This document shows positions 40,159 through 49,263 of a DNA stretch of 64,000 nt, one piece after another. The notes under the pieces are model-generated. The model did no database searches. It was not told the origin of the DNA and saw only the letters and a program-made list of their open reading frames with translations. The number at the start of each line of letters is the position of its first letter. Position 1 is the first letter of the stretch. The DNA is from Gammaproteobacteria bacterium HGW-Gammaproteobacteria-11 (GTDB taxonomy: Bacteria; Pseudomonadota; Gammaproteobacteria; Pseudomonadales; Pseudomonadaceae): contig PGZJ01000001.1 in the NCBI GenBank assembly GCA_002840055.1, positions 310,001 through 374,000 on the forward strand, read 5' to 3'. The translations under genes and the position numbers were made by a program.

Positions 40159-41304
40159 TCATCCCTGGAGCATCCATTTGCGGTGCGTCTGTATTGACAT
40201 GAGAATGCCAAACCCGGACAACAGAGTGACTAACGACGTACCGCCATAACTGATCAATGGCAAGGGTACCCCGACCACAGGCAACAGACCACTGACCATG
40301 CCAATATTCACCAGCACATAGATAAAGAAGGTCAGCGTTACGCTGCCGGCCAGCAATTTGCTGAAGGTATCCTGAGCTTGCAGGGTGATGACCATGCCGC
40401 GGGCAATGATCAACAGATAAACCACCAGCAGCAGACACACGCCAACCAGGCCGAACTCCTCTGCCAACACGGCAATAATGAAATCAGTATGGCCCTCAGG
40501 AAGAAAGTCCAGGTGTGACTGAGTACCCTGTAGCCAACCCTTGCCAAACACGCCACCTGAACCGATCGCCGCCTTGGACTGAATGATATTCCAACCCGCA
40601 CCCAGCGGATCGCTCTCCGGGTTGATAAAGGTCAGTACGCGTTGTTTCTGGTAGGCATGCAGGACAAAAAACCACATGACCGTTGCCAACGGCGCCAGCA
40701 TGACCAGCGCACCAAGAATATATCGCCAGCGCAAACCCGCCAGCAGCAAGGCAAACAGGCCTGCCAGTGCCACCAGCAGAGAGGTACCCAAATCCGGCTG
40801 TTTCAGGATCAGGACCACCGGCAGCAAAATGATTGCCATACTGGCGCAGACGTACTTGAAACTCGGCGGCAATGGTCGTCTGGCCAGGTACCAGGCAACA
40901 CTCATGGGCATGACCAGCTTCATGATCTCCGAGGGCTGAAAACGCATGAGGCCCGGAATGGTCAGCCAGCGTTGCGCACCCTTGGCCTCGGTGCCCACCA
41001 GCAACACCGCCAGCAAGAGTAATACACAGCCTATGTAGGCCACTGGAACCCAGCGCGCCATAAAACGTGGTTGGAACTGGGCGATGATCAACATCACCGC
41101 CAGGCCAACACAATAGGCCGCCCCCTGGCGATACAACAACGCCATGTTCCGGCCACTGGCCGAATAGAGAATAAAACTGGCCACCGCAGCCAGGACCAGA
41201 ATCAACAAGAGCAACCAGGGGTCAACATGGATGCGCTGCCAGAACGGGGTGCGGCGCTGCAGGCCAACACGCGCATTCGCGGCGTTACCAAACAAGGCTT
41301 TCAT
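40159..41304 (-). CDS. rodA: Rod-shape-determining SEDS glycosyltransferase RodA
   Basis: This 381-residue ten-helix SEDS protein polymerises lipid II into glycan strands with PBP2 in the elongasome. Conserved segments include QRWLTIPGLMRFQPSEIMKLVMPM, KQPDLGTSLLVALAG, GSGGVFGKGWLQGTQSHLDFLPEGHTDFI and VGVPLPLISYGGTSLVT. The ATG overlaps the mrdA stop by four bases, a coupling expected for the stoichiometric RodA-PBP2 pair. Confidence 0.96.
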   Translation of the reverse strand: MKALFGNAANARVGLQRRTPFWQRIHVDPWLLLLILVLAAVASFILYSASGRNMALLYRQGAAYCVGLAVMLIIAQFQPRFMARWVPVAYIGCVLLLLAVLLVGTEAKGAQRWLTIPGLMRFQPSEIMKLVMPMSVAWYLARRPLPPSFKYVCASMAIILLPVVLILKQPDLGTSLLVALAGLFALLLAGLRWRYILGALVMLAPLATVMWFFVLHAYQKQRVLTFINPESDPLGAGWNIIQSKAAIGSGGVFGKGWLQGTQSHLDFLPEGHTDFIIAVLAEEFGLVGVCLLLVVYLLIIARGMVITLQAQDTFSKLLAGSVTLTFFIYVLVNIGMVSGLLPVVGVPLPLISYGGTSLVTLLSGFGILMSIQTHRKWMLQG

Positions 41305-43169
41305 GGCATGGCCTCTTCAATGAAACCAACTGGCTCCGGGTCGGGCAACAACCATGCGTCAAATACCGCCCTGGCAACCGGCGCAGCAACCCGCCCGCCT
41401 GACTCACCATTTTCGACCATGACGGCAATCGCAATCCTGGGATCGTCGACCGGGGCAAAACCAACAAACAGGGCATGGTCGCGGTGACGTTCCTGCAATG
41501 CCTGCGAGTCATAACGCTCACCCTGGGCGATAGCCACAACCTGTGCGGTACCGGTTTTGCCAGCCATACGATAAGGCGCATTCAGGGCTGAATTACGTGC
41601 AGTTCCATGCTGAGCATGCATGACATCCTCCAGCGCATCGATGATGAACTGCCAGTCATCCGGATTGCCCAACTGGATATCCGCCGGGGTATCCGCCTCG
41701 TCCGGCAGTTGTCCATCAGCATGCATGAGCATTCGTGGTCTGTGCCAGACACCCCGGTTGGCGATCAGAGAAATGGATTGTGCCAGTTGCAGGGGCGACG
41801 TCAGCATATAGCCCTGACCGATGCCGGTGATCAGGGTTTCACCCGGGTACCAGGGTTCGCGCCGTGCATTGCGCTTCCACTCACGCGAAGGCATCAGGCC
41901 CGGAGACTCCTCGAACATGTCAATGGATACCCGGGTGCCGAGTCCAAAGCGCGACATATAGTCATGCAGGCGGTCGATGCCCAGCTTATGCGCCAGATCA
42001 TAGAAATAGGTGTCATTCGAACGGGCAATCGAATAGCGCATATCCACCCAGCCATCGCCGGAGCGGTTCCAGTTGCGGTAACGGTGGCTGTGATTGGGAA
42101 GCTGGTAGAAACCGGGATCATAGACCCGGCTGGTGCGTGTCGTGACGCCCGCATCCAGCCCCGCCAGTGCAACGATTTGCTTGATGGTCGAGCCCGGCGG
42201 GTACAAGCCGCGCAATACCCGGTTGAACAGCGGCTGATCCAGGGAGTCACGCAGATTGCCGTAGTCGACATGACTGATACCGGTGACAAACAGATTGGGA
42301 TTGAAGCCCGGCTGGCTGACAAAGGCCAGCACCCCGCCGCTGCTCGGCTCGATGGCAATAACGGCACCGCGCCGATTACCCAGCGCATGCTCGGCTACGG
42401 CCTGTAACCGACTATCCAGATGCAAGGTCAGGTCTTTGCCGGGTAGCGGGTCAGTGCGTTTGAGTACGCGTAACACGCGACCACGGGCATTGGTTTCAAC
42501 CTCTTCATAGCCGACCGTGCCATGCAGCAGCTCTTCATAGTAACGCTCGATACCCGTCTTGCCGATATAGTGCGTACCGGCATAGGCCACCTGGTCAATA
42601 CGCGTCATCTCCTGCTCATTGATCCGCCCGACATAACCCACGGCGTGAGCAAAGTGCTCAGCCAACGGATAGTAGCGGACAAAGCTGGCCTGCACTTCAA
42701 CGCCTGGCAAACGAAACTGGTTAACCGCCAGTTGGGCAATTTGCTCGTCACTGAGACCAAACATGACGGGCACCGATTCGAAAGGCCGGCGGCCCTGGCT
42801 CAGACGGCGTTCCGCACGCTCACGCTCCTCGGCGGTCAAGCCCAGTATGCTACCCAGCAGATCAAAGGTTTGTTGCAGGTCAGGTGCCCGCTCACGGGTG
42901 ATGTTCAGACTGAAACTGGGGCGGTTTTCGGCCAACACCACACCATTACGATCGTAGATCCGCCCGCGGCCGGGCGGAACCGGCTGCACATGCACGCGGT
43001 TGTTCTCCGACAGCGTCGAGTGATATTCGTACTGCACTACCTGCAGGTAGTACATGCGCGCAATGAGCACACCCACCAGCATCATGACCACGGCAGCAGC
43101 CAAAGCCACTCGACGCTGGACGACCCGGGCATCGTTGGAGTGATCTTTAAGCTGAATGGGTCTGGCCAT
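41301..43169 (-). CDS. mrdA: Penicillin-binding protein 2 (peptidoglycan transpeptidase)
   Basis: This 622-residue class B PBP cross-links peptidoglycan during elongation. It has one N-terminal membrane helix (about 22-42) and a dimerisation region. The transpeptidase motifs are S-x-x-K in PPGSTIKQI, SND in ARSNDTYFYDLA and KTG in AGKTGTAQV. It lies three bases after the rlmH start region in the proA-to-lipB block and overlaps rodA. Confidence 0.96.
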   Translation of the reverse strand: MARPIQLKDHSNDARVVQRRVALAAAVVMMLVGVLIARMYYLQVVQYEYHSTLSENNRVHVQPVPPGRGRIYDRNGVVLAENRPSFSLNITRERAPDLQQTFDLLGSILGLTAEERERAERRLSQGRRPFESVPVMFGLSDEQIAQLAVNQFRLPGVEVQASFVRYYPLAEHFAHAVGYVGRINEQEMTRIDQVAYAGTHYIGKTGIERYYEELLHGTVGYEEVETNARGRVLRVLKRTDPLPGKDLTLHLDSRLQAVAEHALGNRRGAVIAIEPSSGGVLAFVSQPGFNPNLFVTGISHVDYGNLRDSLDQPLFNRVLRGLYPPGSTIKQIVALAGLDAGVTTRTSRVYDPGFYQLPNHSHRYRNWNRSGDGWVDMRYSIARSNDTYFYDLAHKLGIDRLHDYMSRFGLGTRVSIDMFEESPGLMPSREWKRNARREPWYPGETLITGIGQGYMLTSPLQLAQSISLIANRGVWHRPRMLMHADGQLPDEADTPADIQLGNPDDWQFIIDALEDVMHAQHGTARNSALNAPYRMAGKTGTAQVVAIAQGERYDSQALQERHRDHALFVGFAPVDDPRIAIAVMVENGESGGRVAAPVARAVFDAWLLPDPEPVGFIEEAMP

Positions 43170-43172
43170 GAC

Positions 43173-43640
43173 TCACTTGTGGTAGGGGTGACGGTTTAGG
43201 ATAGTCCAGGCTCTATAGAGCTGTTCAGCCAGCAGAATTCGGACCAGGGGATGGGGCAAGGTCAGGGCTGACAGTGACCAGCGCTGATCACTCCGCGCCA
43301 GCACCTCGGAAGCCAGTCCCTCAGGGCCTCCGACCATCAGATTGACAGTGCGGGCATCCAGCCGCCAGTTTTCCAGTTGTTCGGCCAGGACTTCAGTCGA
43401 CCAGTTACGGCCATTGACCTCGAGGGTGACAATTCGTTCCCCAGGCTGTGTTGCCGCAAGCATCTGCTCACCTTCTCGGCGCATCAGTCGGGCAATATCA
43501 GCATTCTTGCCACGTGTGGTCAGCGGTATTTCCACCAGTTCGACCGGCAGATCAGGGGGCATGCGCTTGGCATACTCGCTATAGCCCTGCTCTACCCATT
43601 GCGGCATGCGTGAGGCCACACTGATCAGCCGAATACGCAA
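43173..43640 (-). CDS. rlmH: 23S rRNA (pseudouridine-1915-N3)-methyltransferase RlmH
   Basis: This 155-residue SPOUT methyltransferase modifies pseudouridine 1915 in helix 69 of 23S rRNA. The knotted SAM region [46 protein letters not shown] is highly characteristic. It starts with TTG at 43640 ([16 protein letters not shown]), six bases after the rsfS stop. Non-ATG initiation may lower its yield relative to rsfS. Confidence 0.95.
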   Translation of the reverse strand: MRIRLISVASRMPQWVEQGYSEYAKRMPPDLPVELVEIPLTTRGKNADIARLMRREGEQMLAATQPGERIVTLEVNGRNWSTEVLAEQLENWRLDARTVNLMVGGPEGLASEVLARSDQRWSLSALTLPHPLVRILLAEQLYRAWTILNRHPYHK

Positions 43641-43646
43641 GCCAGC

Positions 43647-44009
43647 TTACTCTTCGATCGGTTTTTGCTGCTGTGCGCGGCGCGATTCGGCACTCTGCCA
43701 AAGGCGCTCAAGATCATAGAACTGACGGGTTGCCGGCTGCATGATGTGTACGATGATATCGCCCAGATCAACCAATACCCACTCGCCGGAATCCTTGCCC
43801 TCGACACCCAGAGGACGGCATCCGGACTCCTTGGCCTTTTCCACCACGGTATCGCTAAGGGCACTGACCTGACGGCTGGAACTGCCACTGGCAATAATCA
43901 TGAAATCAGTCACGCTGGTCAGTTCGCGAACATCGATGCGCACCACATCCTTGGCCTTGAGTTCGTCCAGTGCGTCTTCCACTACCTTGAGAAGGTCTTC
44001 AATCTGCAT
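43647..44009 (-). CDS. rsfS: Ribosomal silencing factor RsfS
   Basis: This 120-residue protein binds uL14 and blocks joining of ribosomal subunits when nutrients are scarce. It has the family sequence [38 protein letters not shown] and [29 protein letters not shown]. It sits between nadD and rlmH as in most gammaproteobacteria. Confidence 0.95.
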   Translation of the reverse strand: MQIEDLLKVVEDALDELKAKDVVRIDVRELTSVTDFMIIASGSSSRQVSALSDTVVEKAKESGCRPLGVEGKDSGEWVLVDLGDIIVHIMQPATRQFYDLERLWQSAESRRAQQQKPIEE

Positions 44010-44032
44010 AATCGGGTTTAAATCCTAGGTTG

Positions 44033-44668
44033 TCAGGGCCGGTATAGGCCATGGGTTTCAATATAGTCAAGCACGGCATCCGGCAAAAGAAAGCGCGCCG
44101 AGCGACCGGCGCTCAGCAAGCCTCGAATTTGCGTGGCAGAAATAGCCAGGGGCGTCTGGGACAGACAGATAATCTGCCCATGCGCCGCCAGATCATCCGT
44201 CACCGTCACACTGCGCGCTGCCATCAGGTTCTTCAGCGCTTCCGGTAGTTCAGAGTCCTGCTCAGGGCGCTGCAAAACCACCAGACTGGCCAACTGCAGC
44301 AGTGACTCCCAGCGATGCCAATTGGGCAGCCCGCAAAAGGCATCCCAGCCGAGGATCAAAAACAGCACCACGTTCTCACCCAGCTCGGCACGCAGGGACT
44401 CCAGCGTGTCGGCCGTGTACGACAACTGCTCTCGACGCAATTCGCAGTCATCGACGATAAAGCCAGCGCACCTGTCCACCGCCAGTTGAAGCATGGCCAG
44501 ACGGGCTTCGGCACTGGCGCCGGGCTGCGGACGGTGCGGCGGTCTGGCACTGGGGATCAGACGCAACTCATCCAGGCCAAGCAGATCACGCACTTCCACT
44601 GCACTGCGCAAATGACCATGGTGCACCGGATCAAAGGTCCCGCCCAGCAAACCGATCCGCCGCATCAT
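44033..44668 (-). CDS. nadD: Nicotinate-nucleotide adenylyltransferase NadD
   Basis: This 211-residue enzyme adenylates nicotinate mononucleotide in NAD synthesis. The nucleotidyl-transfer motif [15 protein letters not shown] is near the N-terminus and the C-terminal [34 protein letters not shown] is typical. The start is ATG 44668 (or 44665); the longer frame to 44710 would overlap proA and is rejected. It lies seven bases downstream of proA. Confidence 0.94.
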   Translation of the reverse strand: MMRRIGLLGGTFDPVHHGHLRSAVEVRDLLGLDELRLIPSARPPHRPQPGASAEARLAMLQLAVDRCAGFIVDDCELRREQLSYTADTLESLRAELGENVVLFLILGWDAFCGLPNWHRWESLLQLASLVVLQRPEQDSELPEALKNLMAARSVTVTDDLAAHGQIICLSQTPLAISATQIRGLLSAGRSARFLLPDAVLDYIETHGLYRP

Positions 44669-44675
44669 AGGGGTA

Positions 44676-45941
44676 TCACTGACGGATGTGTCCGTCGCCA
44701 AAGACGACATACTTCTCGCTGGTCAGGCCTTCCAGTCCGACCGGACCACGGGCGTGAATCTTGTCGGTGGAAATACCGATCTCGGCACCCAGACCATATT
44801 CGAAGCCGTCAGCAAAACGCGTCGAGGCATTGATCATCACCGAGCTGGAGTCGACTTCGGCAATAAAGCGTCGGGCCCGAGTGTAATCCTCGGAGACCAT
44901 GGCGTCGGTGTGCTGTGAACTGAAATCATTGATGTGCTCGATAGCTGCATCCATGTCGTCGACAATGCGTATCGACAAAATCGGCGCCAGATACTCGGTC
45001 GACCAGTCTTCTTCGCTGGCCGGCAAGGCCGCAGGCAGAATCGCACAGGTAGCGGGACAGCCGCGCAATTCGACCCCCTTCTCGACATAGAGCGCAGCCA
45101 TGCCTGGCAGGAAAGCGGCAGCCACGGCACGATGCACCAGCAAGGTCTCCATGGCATTACAGACGCCATAACGATGGGTCTTGGCATTCAGGCAGATGGC
45201 CTCGGCCTTGACCAGATCCGCACGATCATCCACGTAGACATGGCAGATACCATCCAGATGCTTGATCACCGGCACCCGGGCATCACGGCTGATGCGTTCG
45301 ATCAGACCCTTGCCGCCGCGTGGCACAATCACGTCGACATACTCAGGCATGCTGATCAGTGTGCCGACCGCCGCACGGTCAGTGGTCTCTACTACCTGCA
45401 CGACTTCGGCCGGCAGCCCCGCAACATCCAGCCCCTGACGTATGCAGGCGGCGATGGCACGGTTGGAGTGAATGGACTCGGAGCCGCCGCGCAGAATGCA
45501 GGCATTGCCGGATTTCAGGCATAAACTGGCAGCCTCGACCGTCACATTCGGTCGCGACTCGTAAATAATGCCGATAACACCCAGGGGCACACGCATCTTG
45601 CCGACCTGAATACCCGACGGCATAAAATTCATGTCACGGATCGCACCTACCGGATCGGGTAGCGCGGCAACCTGGCGCAACCCCTCAACCATGGCATCCA
45701 GGCGGGCAGGCGTCAGGGCCAGGCGATCGAGCATGGCCGCATCCAGACCGTTCTCACGACCAGCCTGAAGATCAAGCTGATTGGCATCAAGCAGCGCCGG
45801 GCGCGCCGCATCAATAGCCTCGGCTGTCGCCAGCAAAGCACTATTTTTGACATTGGTAGAGGCCCTGGCGATAACACGCGATGCCGTTCGCGCTGCACGC
45901 CCAAGGCCCAGCATATACTCGTTTACCTGTTCACTGCCCAT
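44676..45941 (-). CDS. proA: Glutamate-5-semialdehyde dehydrogenase (gamma-glutamyl phosphate reductase)
   Basis: This 421-residue NADPH-dependent enzyme reduces gamma-glutamyl phosphate to glutamate semialdehyde in proline synthesis. It has the aldehyde-dehydrogenase fold with the catalytic cysteine in [16 protein letters not shown], the [18 protein letters not shown] region, and the C-terminal [26 protein letters not shown] 45941 ([10 protein letters not shown]), with an AGGTG site, matches the usual length; an upstream frame to 45980 is rejected. A TATAAT box lies upstream. Confidence 0.95.
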   Translation of the reverse strand: MGSEQVNEYMLGLGRAARTASRVIARASTNVKNSALLATAEAIDAARPALLDANQLDLQAGRENGLDAAMLDRLALTPARLDAMVEGLRQVAALPDPVGAIRDMNFMPSGIQVGKMRVPLGVIGIIYESRPNVTVEAASLCLKSGNACILRGGSESIHSNRAIAACIRQGLDVAGLPAEVVQVVETTDRAAVGTLISMPEYVDVIVPRGGKGLIERISRDARVPVIKHLDGICHVYVDDRADLVKAEAICLNAKTHRYGVCNAMETLLVHRAVAAAFLPGMAALYVEKGVELRGCPATCAILPAALPASEEDWSTEYLAPILSIRIVDDMDAAIEHINDFSSQHTDAMVSEDYTRARRFIAEVDSSSVMINASTRFADGFEYGLGAEIGISTDKIHARGPVGLEGLTSEKYVVFGDGHIRQ

Positions 45942-45970
45942 GCCCGCACCTGATACCCATCGTTGAACCA

Positions 45971-46017
45971 AGTTGCGCATTATAACTGTCCCTCCCGGTA
46001 CTGGACAGGGCGCAACT
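45971..46017. promoter_or_regulatory. Nested inverted repeats with proA -10 box in the proA/dedA intergenic region
   Basis: AGTTGCGC (45971-45978) and GCGCAACT (46010-46017) form an outer perfect repeat; CTGTCC (45986-45991) and GGACAG (46003-46008) form an inner one. The minus-strand TATAAT box for proA (45984-45979) lies between the left arms. The arrangement suggests an operator for a dimeric regulator over the proA promoter, but the regulator is unknown. Confidence 0.5.
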
Positions 46018-46119
46018 GCTATGATCGAGATTATCTTTGACCGGGTAACCTTCTGGAATCATCCAGCGCAGACTCGAGCCACAGGCCGGACTGCCAACAG
46101 CGTAGGAAAAACCTGATAG

Positions 46120-47340
46120 ATGGAGAGCTTGCTGACCGGCGGTCTCATGGACTGGCTGGGCGCCCACCAACAATGGCTGGGATTGGCCATTTTCCTGATT
46201 GCCCTGCTTGAGTCCCTGGCAATAGCCGGCTTGCTGGTGCCCGGCATTGTCCTGCTGCTGGCAACCACAGCCATGGCCGGCAGCAGCGGCATGCCACTCT
46301 CAACCGTGCTGGCCGCTGCCTTTGCCGGTGCGGTGATAGGCGACCTGATGAGCTTTGCCCTGGGCCGTCTGTTTCACCAGGACATCAAACGCTTACGCCT
46401 GTTCAAACGGCACCCCCAGTGGATTCAGCGCGGCGAAGCCTTTTTCCAACGGCACGGCATGCTGAGCATTTTACTCGGACGCTTTATCGGCCCGATCAGG
46501 CCGATCATCCCCATGGTGGCTGGCATGTTCGACATGCCCACCGGGCGCTTTGTAGCGATCAATCTGCTCTCTGCGATAGCCTGGGCCCCGGCTTATGTGC
46601 TGCCCGGCTTTCTGGCCGGACAGGCTACCAAGTGGCCGGTACCCGAACACTTCTGGCTGCAGGCATTCGGGCTGCTGAGCGCCAGCGCCTTGCTGCTCAC
46701 GGCACTGATACTCATCTTAAGGCTGCAAACGCGCTGGAGCTCTCTGGTCGCAGCCATGCTTTGCCTGTGCGCACTGGCTGGCATGAATCTTCTCGAGGGC
46801 CATCTGCACGTTGTTGCACTGACCTTCACCCAGTGGCTGCAAGCCCATCAATGGCCCTTTGTCCTGGCGCTTCTGCCATTGGCCAGCCCGGTATTTCCCG
46901 TCGTCGTTCTCTTACTGGCACTGGTCAGTCTGCTGCAGGCCAAACAGCTCCGACTGATGTCCATGCCCCTGTGCGCCTGCCTGATGACCAGTCTGACTGG
47001 TCTGTCAGTGGGGCTTGAGATGATCACTCTGTCAGCCTCAATCGCCGTCAGCCTGAATATCAGCTTGCTGGTATTGATCAATCGAGGCTTCGACTTCTGG
47101 ACTCGGGTGGGCTGGATGACGGCGGCCATCCCTCTGGCGGGGCTGATTATCATTCTTCTGGCGAAGCTGGGCACCCCGCTTATTACACTGCTGAATCTCG
47201 GTCTGGTCAGCATAACGGCAGCCTTGCTCAGCGTCTGGATGGTCGAGCGTGCCTTTGCTCTGCCCACGCTGACCAACAGCTTGCGCACCAGCCTTTTGCT
47301 GCTGCCACTACTTGCCTGGTCAAGCCTGCATCTGTTCTAG
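46120..47340 (+). CDS. DedA family membrane protein with long C-terminal membrane extension
   Basis: This 406-residue inner-membrane protein has an N-terminal DedA (SNARE-associated) domain to about residue 200, with LESLAIAGLLVPG and the signature GRFIGPIRPIIPMVAGMFDMP. DedA proteins are polyprenyl-phosphate or phospholipid flippases. The remaining 200 residues form about six more helices. Many DedA fusions carry a PAP2 phosphatase here, but the PAP2 motifs (RP, PSGH, SRxxxxxH) are not visible, so the extension is degenerate or different. Start ATG 46120 has a distant AGGAAA. It overlaps the convergent Lon-N gene by 21 bases. Confidence 0.87.
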   Translation: MESLLTGGLMDWLGAHQQWLGLAIFLIALLESLAIAGLLVPGIVLLLATTAMAGSSGMPLSTVLAAAFAGAVIGDLMSFALGRLFHQDIKRLRLFKRHPQWIQRGEAFFQRHGMLSILLGRFIGPIRPIIPMVAGMFDMPTGRFVAINLLSAIAWAPAYVLPGFLAGQATKWPVPEHFWLQAFGLLSASALLLTALILILRLQTRWSSLVAAMLCLCALAGMNLLEGHLHVVALTFTQWLQAHQWPFVLALLPLASPVFPVVVLLLALVSLLQAKQLRLMSMPLCACLMTSLTGLSVGLEMITLSASIAVSLNISLLVLINRGFDFWTRVGWMTAAIPLAGLIIILLAKLGTPLITLLNLGLVSITAALLSVWMVERAFALPTLTNSLRTSLLLLPLLAWSSLHLF

Positions 47341-47904
47341 CCAGTCATTAATCAACTCCAGGCGCAAAGCGGCAGAATCAGTGGCCAGCAGAGCGACCTT
47401 CTGATCAAGATCAAAGGGCAGCAAAAAGGCCAGCTGGTAGCCCAGCCGTTGCTGACTGCCTGCCACCGGGGGCAACCCCAGCCCCTCAGCCAAGGGGTGC
47501 TCCATCAGCGTCCCATGTAGCGTCATGAGATCGTCATGCTGATCATCCAGCGGCGCATCAGGTGCCTCGGGCAACCAGTCAGGCACACCCCTGACCAAAC
47601 CATCTGCGGCCACCTCGGCAGCACGGATACGGGCACGCCGCCCGCCCTTGACGCGAATGCCAAGCAGTCCATTGTCGCGCTGCTGCCAATCAACAATCAG
47701 CGCCTCACAGCCAATGGCACTGAAACGCAAGTCACCATTGCCGACCTCAGGACCGGTATCCAGCGGCACAATCAGGAAGTCTTCGCCCTGTTTGAAGCTG
47801 CGACTGACCATATCCAGATAACGCGCCTCGAAGATCTGCAAGTCCATCACGCAATCAGGCAGCAAAATACTTTTCAATGGAAACAGCGCACAGGTGTCAT
47901 TCAT
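47320..47904 (-). CDS. Lon N-terminal (LON substrate-binding) domain protein
   Basis: This 194-residue protein consists of one LON substrate-binding domain with no protease or ATPase part. It begins CALFPLKSILLPDCVMDLQIFEARYLDMVSRSFKQ, the standard opening of these proteins, and includes GLLGIRVKGGRRARI. Such stand-alone LON domains are common in Pseudomonas and may be peptide-binding adaptors. ATG 47904 has AGGGG five to six bases upstream. It converges on and overlaps the DedA gene. Confidence 0.88.
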   Translation of the reverse strand: MNDTCALFPLKSILLPDCVMDLQIFEARYLDMVSRSFKQGEDFLIVPLDTGPEVGNGDLRFSAIGCEALIVDWQQRDNGLLGIRVKGGRRARIRAAEVAADGLVRGVPDWLPEAPDAPLDDQHDDLMTLHGTLMEHPLAEGLGLPPVAGSQQRLGYQLAFLLPFDLDQKVALLATDSAALRLELINDWLEQMQA

Positions 47905-48094
47905 GCTTACCCCTAATCTGCAGTCAGTGCATTCAGCTAACCTATTTAGGCACACTGGCAATTGACCTGGCCAGCCAGCCTTGCAACCATGGCAAAAATT
48001 AGGAACCTGTGTCTATATTTCAACAGGCATTCATTGTGAGTGCTCGTTTCACGCAGCCCTCAGGGCAAACAACAATAGCGCCATGGAGATCGCC

Positions 48095-48553
48095 ATGACA
48101 TCAGCCGTACCCGCATCCGAACTGTCCTCCTTCATTGGCAAGGACATGGGCCATTCCGAGTGGATGACCATCGACCAGCAACGCGTCAACCAGTTTGCCG
48201 AATGCACTGGAGACCACCAGTTCATTCATATCGATGAAGAAAAAGCCAAGCAAACGCCCTTTGGCGGCACCATTGCCCACGGTTTTTTGTCGCTGTCGCT
48301 GCTGCCTGTGCTGTCAGCCGGACTGCTGATTCGCCCCCAGGGACTGAAGATGGCCGTCAACTATGGTCTGGACAGCGTGCGCTTTATTCAGCCAGTGCGC
48401 GTCGGCTCCCGGGTACGTCTGCAGGTAACCGTTATTGACGTTACCGAGAAGAACCCGGGACAGTGGCTGGTCAAGGCCCGCTCGACGCTGGAGATTGAAG
48501 GCAGCCCGAAACCTGCCTTTATCGCCGAAGGTCTTACCCTGTACTTCGTCTGA
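48095..48553 (+). CDS. MaoC-like (R)-specific enoyl-CoA hydratase
   Basis: This 152-residue hot-dog-fold protein contains the hydratase-2 motif FAECTGDHQFIHIDEEKAKQTPFGGTIAHGFLSLSLLP, with the catalytic Asp and His. It resembles the NodN/MaoC subgroup, which hydrates trans-2-enoyl-CoA, possibly for polyhydroxyalkanoate or fatty-acid metabolism. ATG 48095 has GGAG six bases upstream and is preferred over ATG 48083 and longer frames. A hairpin follows. Confidence 0.88.
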   Translation: MTSAVPASELSSFIGKDMGHSEWMTIDQQRVNQFAECTGDHQFIHIDEEKAKQTPFGGTIAHGFLSLSLLPVLSAGLLIRPQGLKMAVNYGLDSVRFIQPVRVGSRVRLQVTVIDVTEKNPGQWLVKARSTLEIEGSPKPAFIAEGLTLYFV

Positions 48554-48560
48554 ACCATCT

Positions 48561-48587
48561 GCTGGCCCCGTTTAGCGCGGGGCCAGC
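48561..48587 (+). terminator. Hairpin after maoC-like gene
   Basis: GCTGGCCCCG (48561-48570) pairs perfectly with CGGGGCCAGC (48578-48587) around a seven-base loop, eight bases after the maoC-like stop. There is no T-tract, so it may be a Rho-assisted or mRNA-stabilising structure rather than a full intrinsic terminator. Confidence 0.5.
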
Positions 48588-48654
48588 AACTGACCTCCCG
48601 CAGCACAGACATTCCCCATCATCTGCTCAAGGGATCAACTGGCGCTGCGGACAA

Positions 48655-49263
48655 CTACTCCCCCCAACGTGCCAGGAGCTTTTGCTCAATACCCAGCTGA
48701 TTGAGGATACGAGCGACGATAAAGTCGACCAGATCCTCTATTGCGGTCGGCTTGTGATAGAAGCCCGGACTGGCCGGCAAAATCACCGCGCCCATGCGAC
48801 TGAGTGTCAGCATGTTTTCCAGATGAATGGTCGAGAACGGCGCCTCGCGCGGCACCAATATCAATTGCCGACGCTCCTTCAAGGCTACGTCGGCGGCGCG
48901 CTCGATCAGATTGTTGCTGGCCCCCGTGGCAATGGCCGACAGGGTCCCGGTCGAACAAGGGCAAACCACCATCGCTGCTGGCGCACCAGAGCCTGAGGCT
49001 ACCGGTGACATCCAGTCCTGCTTGCCATACACGCGAATCTGTCCCGGCTGCGCCTGAAACTGCTCGGTCAGGTAGGTTTCCATGGCCTGGGGCTTGGGCG
49101 GCAGCTGCCAGTCGGTTTCTGTTGCCGCAACCAGCATGGCCGCCTGCGACATGAGAAAGGACACCTCAACCTCAGCCTTGACCAGACACTCGAGCAGGCG
49201 CATGGCGTACTGCACACCCGAGGCGCCGGTGACGGCCAGAGTAACCCTCCGCACCTCAGCCAT
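48655..49263 (-). CDS. ubiX: Flavin prenyltransferase UbiX
   Basis: This 202-residue enzyme makes the prenylated FMN cofactor used by the UbiD decarboxylase in ubiquinone synthesis. It has LAVTGASGVQYAMRLLECL at the N-terminus, CPCSTGTLSAIATGASNNLIERAADVALKERR and LVPREAPFSTIHLENML. ATG 49263 overlaps the mpl stop by eight bases; the extension to 49317 lies inside mpl and is rejected. Confidence 0.95.
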   Translation of the reverse strand: MAEVRRVTLAVTGASGVQYAMRLLECLVKAEVEVSFLMSQAAMLVAATETDWQLPPKPQAMETYLTEQFQAQPGQIRVYGKQDWMSPVASGSGAPAAMVVCPCSTGTLSAIATGASNNLIERAADVALKERRQLILVPREAPFSTIHLENMLTLSRMGAVILPASPGFYHKPTAIEDLVDFIVARILNQLGIEQKLLARWGE

